DNA of 11,015 nt from Smittium mucronatum (lineage: Eukaryota > Kickxellomycota > Harpellomycetes > Harpellales > Legeriomycetaceae). The notes beneath the pieces were generated by a model. It was given only the letters and a program-made list of their open reading frames with translations. It was not told where the DNA came from and searched no databases. How positions within the stretch are numbered: position 1 is the first letter of the stretch; every line of letters starts with the position of its first letter. Position numbers and translations under genes: made by a program. Where the stretch lies: the NCBI GenBank assembly GCA_001953115.1, contig LSSL01006521.1:1-11015 (forward strand). The letters are read 5' to 3'. Shown here piece by piece: positions 9,006-11,015 of this stretch.

Positions 9006-9281
9006 TTGGATAATCATTTTCAAACACTTATAAAAATTTTACATAAATTCCGGGAACACTTATCACCGAACATCTTCAAAAATTTTCTAAATATAAAAAT
9101 TGGATTTGGGGTTTTTCTGTTATTATTTTTTGTATGCATCGAAAAGAGAACAATTAATAAGTTATGGTTTTCATTAAAAATTCAAATTTTTGCTTTTTAT
9201 TAATAAATTGAATTTAAAATTATGTTTTTAATTCTTTTTTCTCGCATTTTTATTCGTTTTAAATATTTATATACCAAATAG
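9006..9281 (+). pseudogene. possible coding relic, unknown
   Basis: A 65-codon frame from a TTG at 9006 ends at TAA 9201. The same frame is open again from 9207 to a TAG at 9279, with an ATG at 9222. The first part contains the segment FREHLSPNIFKNFLNIKIG followed by a hydrophobic stretch (FGVFLLLFFVCI) that could be one membrane segment, then a basic part. I see no convincing ribosome-binding site before the TTG. I recognise no family. In DNA this rich in A and T, one frame of 65 codons among many can arise by chance. It gains some weight because the plus strand downstream is also unusually open. It may be the remnant of a small membrane protein, or nothing. Confidence 0.2.
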
Positions 9282-9394
9282 TATATTAAAAACTACTTTA
9301 TCTTACTTTATATTATATGAGTGCAACAAAAATTTCCTATACTCAAATAAAGATAATTTTTAAAAAGAATTATTTTAACAGGTAAGCTAAAGGC

Positions 9395-9419
9395 TTTTTT
9401 TTTTTAAAAAAAAAAAAAA
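9395..9419. repeat. T11A14 block
   Basis: Eleven T directly followed by fourteen A are read directly. This is the longest homopolymer pair in the window. It follows ACAGGTAAGCT (9378-9388), an 11-mer that also occurs inverted at 2641-2651. Confidence 0.85.
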
Positions 9420-9794
9420 TCTATTTCTTAAAAAAAACCTATAGAAATATATAAGCTTATGATTTTTTAATTTTCAAACACTCAATTATTAAATTTAATT
9501 TAATCAAAACTTATAAAATACAATTCTCTCAATCAATTACAGAAATTGCTTAAATTTAATATTCATATATATCCATTGTATTAAATAAAAAAAATATTTT
9601 ATGTTCATAGAATAGAGCCAAACTGAAAATAAAAATGATATTAATTTTTTTTAATCTTTAATCACTGAGCATAAATTCTATTATAAAAAATCGGGAATAG
9701 GAAATTTATTTACTAATGAAAATAATTTTTATTTCATAATTTTTTGAAGAAAATTCAATTTTTACATACTTTATACTTCATTATTTTTTTTTAA

Positions 9795-10406
9795 TTTTTT
9801 TTTAGCAGATGTTTATGTTTTGTATATGTATATTTAACCGAGTTAAAATGGACAGTTTTTGATAGATATGAGGGGTATAAGAAAATAAGAAAAGGGAGAA
9901 ATAATAATTTAAATTTAAATATTCCTCCTGGTTTTATATCGAATCAATTATTTTTATTTTTTTTCTTTATCTTTTTTTAATTTCCTATTCTTTGATTCCG
10001 TGTCTAGAAGTTTTTTGCAATTTAGCATATGTTTTAAGTGTAAAAAGAAGCAGTTTGTGATAGGTTAACTTTGGAAATAAATATTTTGACACTTGACATA
10101 TTATGTATTCCAAATAACCTATGCGTTTACTATATTGATATTTGGAGAAATTTTTTAATTTTATTTAATTGGTCACAAATTTTCTACAATGATTTTTATT
10201 GGATCAGATTTATTTTTTTTATAAAGTGTTTAGTTGAATTACCAATCAAATTCCAATATTCCATCGATCTTTTACATTATTAATATCCTTGGATCAAGCA
10301 GTCTATTTCTAAATCACAAAATTCAAATGTCTATATTGGGTCAAGTATACCTTTGCTCCATGTTTTAATATATATTTTTCTTTTTTATTATTGCGCCGTG
10401 ATAGAA
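9795..10406 (+). pseudogene. possible broken membrane-protein gene, family unknown
   Basis: Four plus-strand open runs follow one another: 9795-9977 (61 codons), 9908-10057 in a second frame (50 codons), 10044-10280 back in the first frame (79 codons, containing the TTG-started 70-codon frame at 10071), and 10284-10406 (41 codons) after one TAA. About 200 codons are thus broken by one out-and-back frame change and one stop, whereas elsewhere stops come every 10 to 15 codons. The translations are hydrophobic with aromatic residues, for example FLYLFLISYSLIPCLEVFC, FNWSQIFYNDFYWIRF and IPLLHVLIYIFLFYY, with a basic patch FDRYEGYKKIRKGR near the start. That suggests a polytopic membrane protein, but I recognise no family and no start codon can be fixed. 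The plus strand is T-rich here, which itself lowers stop frequency and mimics hydrophobic protein, so this may be a composition effect. Confidence 0.3.
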
Positions 10407-11015
10407 TAAGCATAGGAGCCATATAATTTTTGGTTCTATTGATATTTTTTAAAAATTATCCAGAGAAATATAGTCTGATTTTTTAGATCAACATCTAATT
10501 TTTCCCGTTTAGAGATTTCTTATAACCCTCCCTTTTGAAATATTGTGTTATATATTTTTTTATTATTGGTCAATTATCCGATTTTATTAAATATTTTTAC
10601 CATTTGGGATATATATTTATTTGTTTTTAAATATTTATTTAGAATAAAAACGTTTTAAAATTAAAGGATTAGCCTAATAAAGCTTAAATACAGCTACTAT
10701 CCGTTTCAAAGAGATTTTTTGTTCTTAAATTGTAGTAAATCGAAACAATAAATTAAATTTAGATCCTTTTAAGGAATGAATAAATATAGGAGACGTTTCT
10801 TGAGTTTTGTAGAAACAAAAAAATACTCAAGATTTTATTTTAGGAGCTTTTTTTATCTAATTAAAAGCTTAATATAGGACTGAATTTATCAAAAGTATTA
10901 AAATTATCAATGAGAATGAAAATTTCAACAAAAAATCTAAAAGAAACCAGATATAATGCGCGTGAAAAATCTTATAATTGATTAAGAGCGATATAAGTGT
11001 GATATTAGACTATCC
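10407..11015. other. no defined gene; right window edge
   Basis: To about 10660 the plus strand stays T-rich and all three frames are fairly open (for example IFFKNYPEKYSLIF in one and FLITLPFEILCYIFFYYW in another). This may be a further decayed part of the putative membrane-protein relic, but no single frame can be followed. From 10660 to the end stops are dense again. The last 60 bases contain ATTGATTAAGAGCG, faintly like a tRNA D-arm, but the window ends before a T-arm could be checked. Confidence 0.5.

Noticed and set aside
9391..9425. T11A14 block as a rho-independent terminator.
   Set aside because: No G-C stem precedes a T-run, and there is no gene upstream to terminate.
1081..9810. 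Recurrent T-run plus CAG or TAG strings (for example near 1115, 2868, 4312, 4888, 8472 and 9804) as eukaryotic 3' splice sites.
   Set aside because: They are a natural product of T-rich DNA, and no paired donor sites with open exons were found beyond the single case listed in findings.
10950..11015. ATTGATTAAGAGCG near the right edge resembling a tRNA D-arm.
   Set aside because: The D-stem does not pair, and the window ends before the T-arm and acceptor could be tested.

Overview
This window is about 11 kb of extremely A+T-rich DNA. By eye, G+C is around one sixth; I did not count it. I find no protein gene I would defend as intact. Stop codons are dense in all six frames almost everywhere, and the longest start-to-stop frames are 65 and 70 codons, both from TTG starts at 9006 and 10071. 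No rRNA, CRISPR array or complete insertion sequence is visible. Compositions like this occur in two settings: the non-coding DNA of very AT-rich eukaryotes, and the decayed spacers of AT-rich reduced-genome endosymbionts or organelles. The sequence alone does not decide between them. A possible decayed bacterial-type tRNA-Thr mildly favours a symbiont or organelle. The dispersed, diverged repeats fit either.

Layout. 1-2043 is featureless AT-rich DNA with one small hairpin and a short AAT run. 2044-2327 is copy 1 of a dispersed, decayed repeat. Its right end is a 25-base core of unusually high G+C, followed within three bases by a perfect 10-bp hairpin (2330-2360) and, further on, a run of 11 G. 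2424-5340 is unannotatable apart from an 18-bp perfect palindrome and an (AT)10 run. 5341-5666 is copy 2 of the repeat, in the same orientation and ending in the same core (22 of 25 bases). 6196-6370 is a third, partial copy on the opposite strand, so copies 2 and 3 form an inverted pair with a 684-bp spacer. That spacer holds the core and a tRNA-Thr-like relic on the minus strand (5806-5882).

6371-9005 has no gene, only microsatellites, a run of 8 C and T/A blocks. From 9006 rightward the plus strand becomes T-rich and reading frames stay open longer. 9006-9281 and especially 9795-10406 read as a possible broken gene for a membrane protein. In the second region four open runs follow one another across one out-and-back frame change and one stop. 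I do not recognise the family. 10407-11015 has nothing definite.

No set of genes acts together here. The main content is decay: an old repeat family, possible RNA-gene and protein-gene remnants, and homopolymer and microsatellite tracts typical of unselected DNA.
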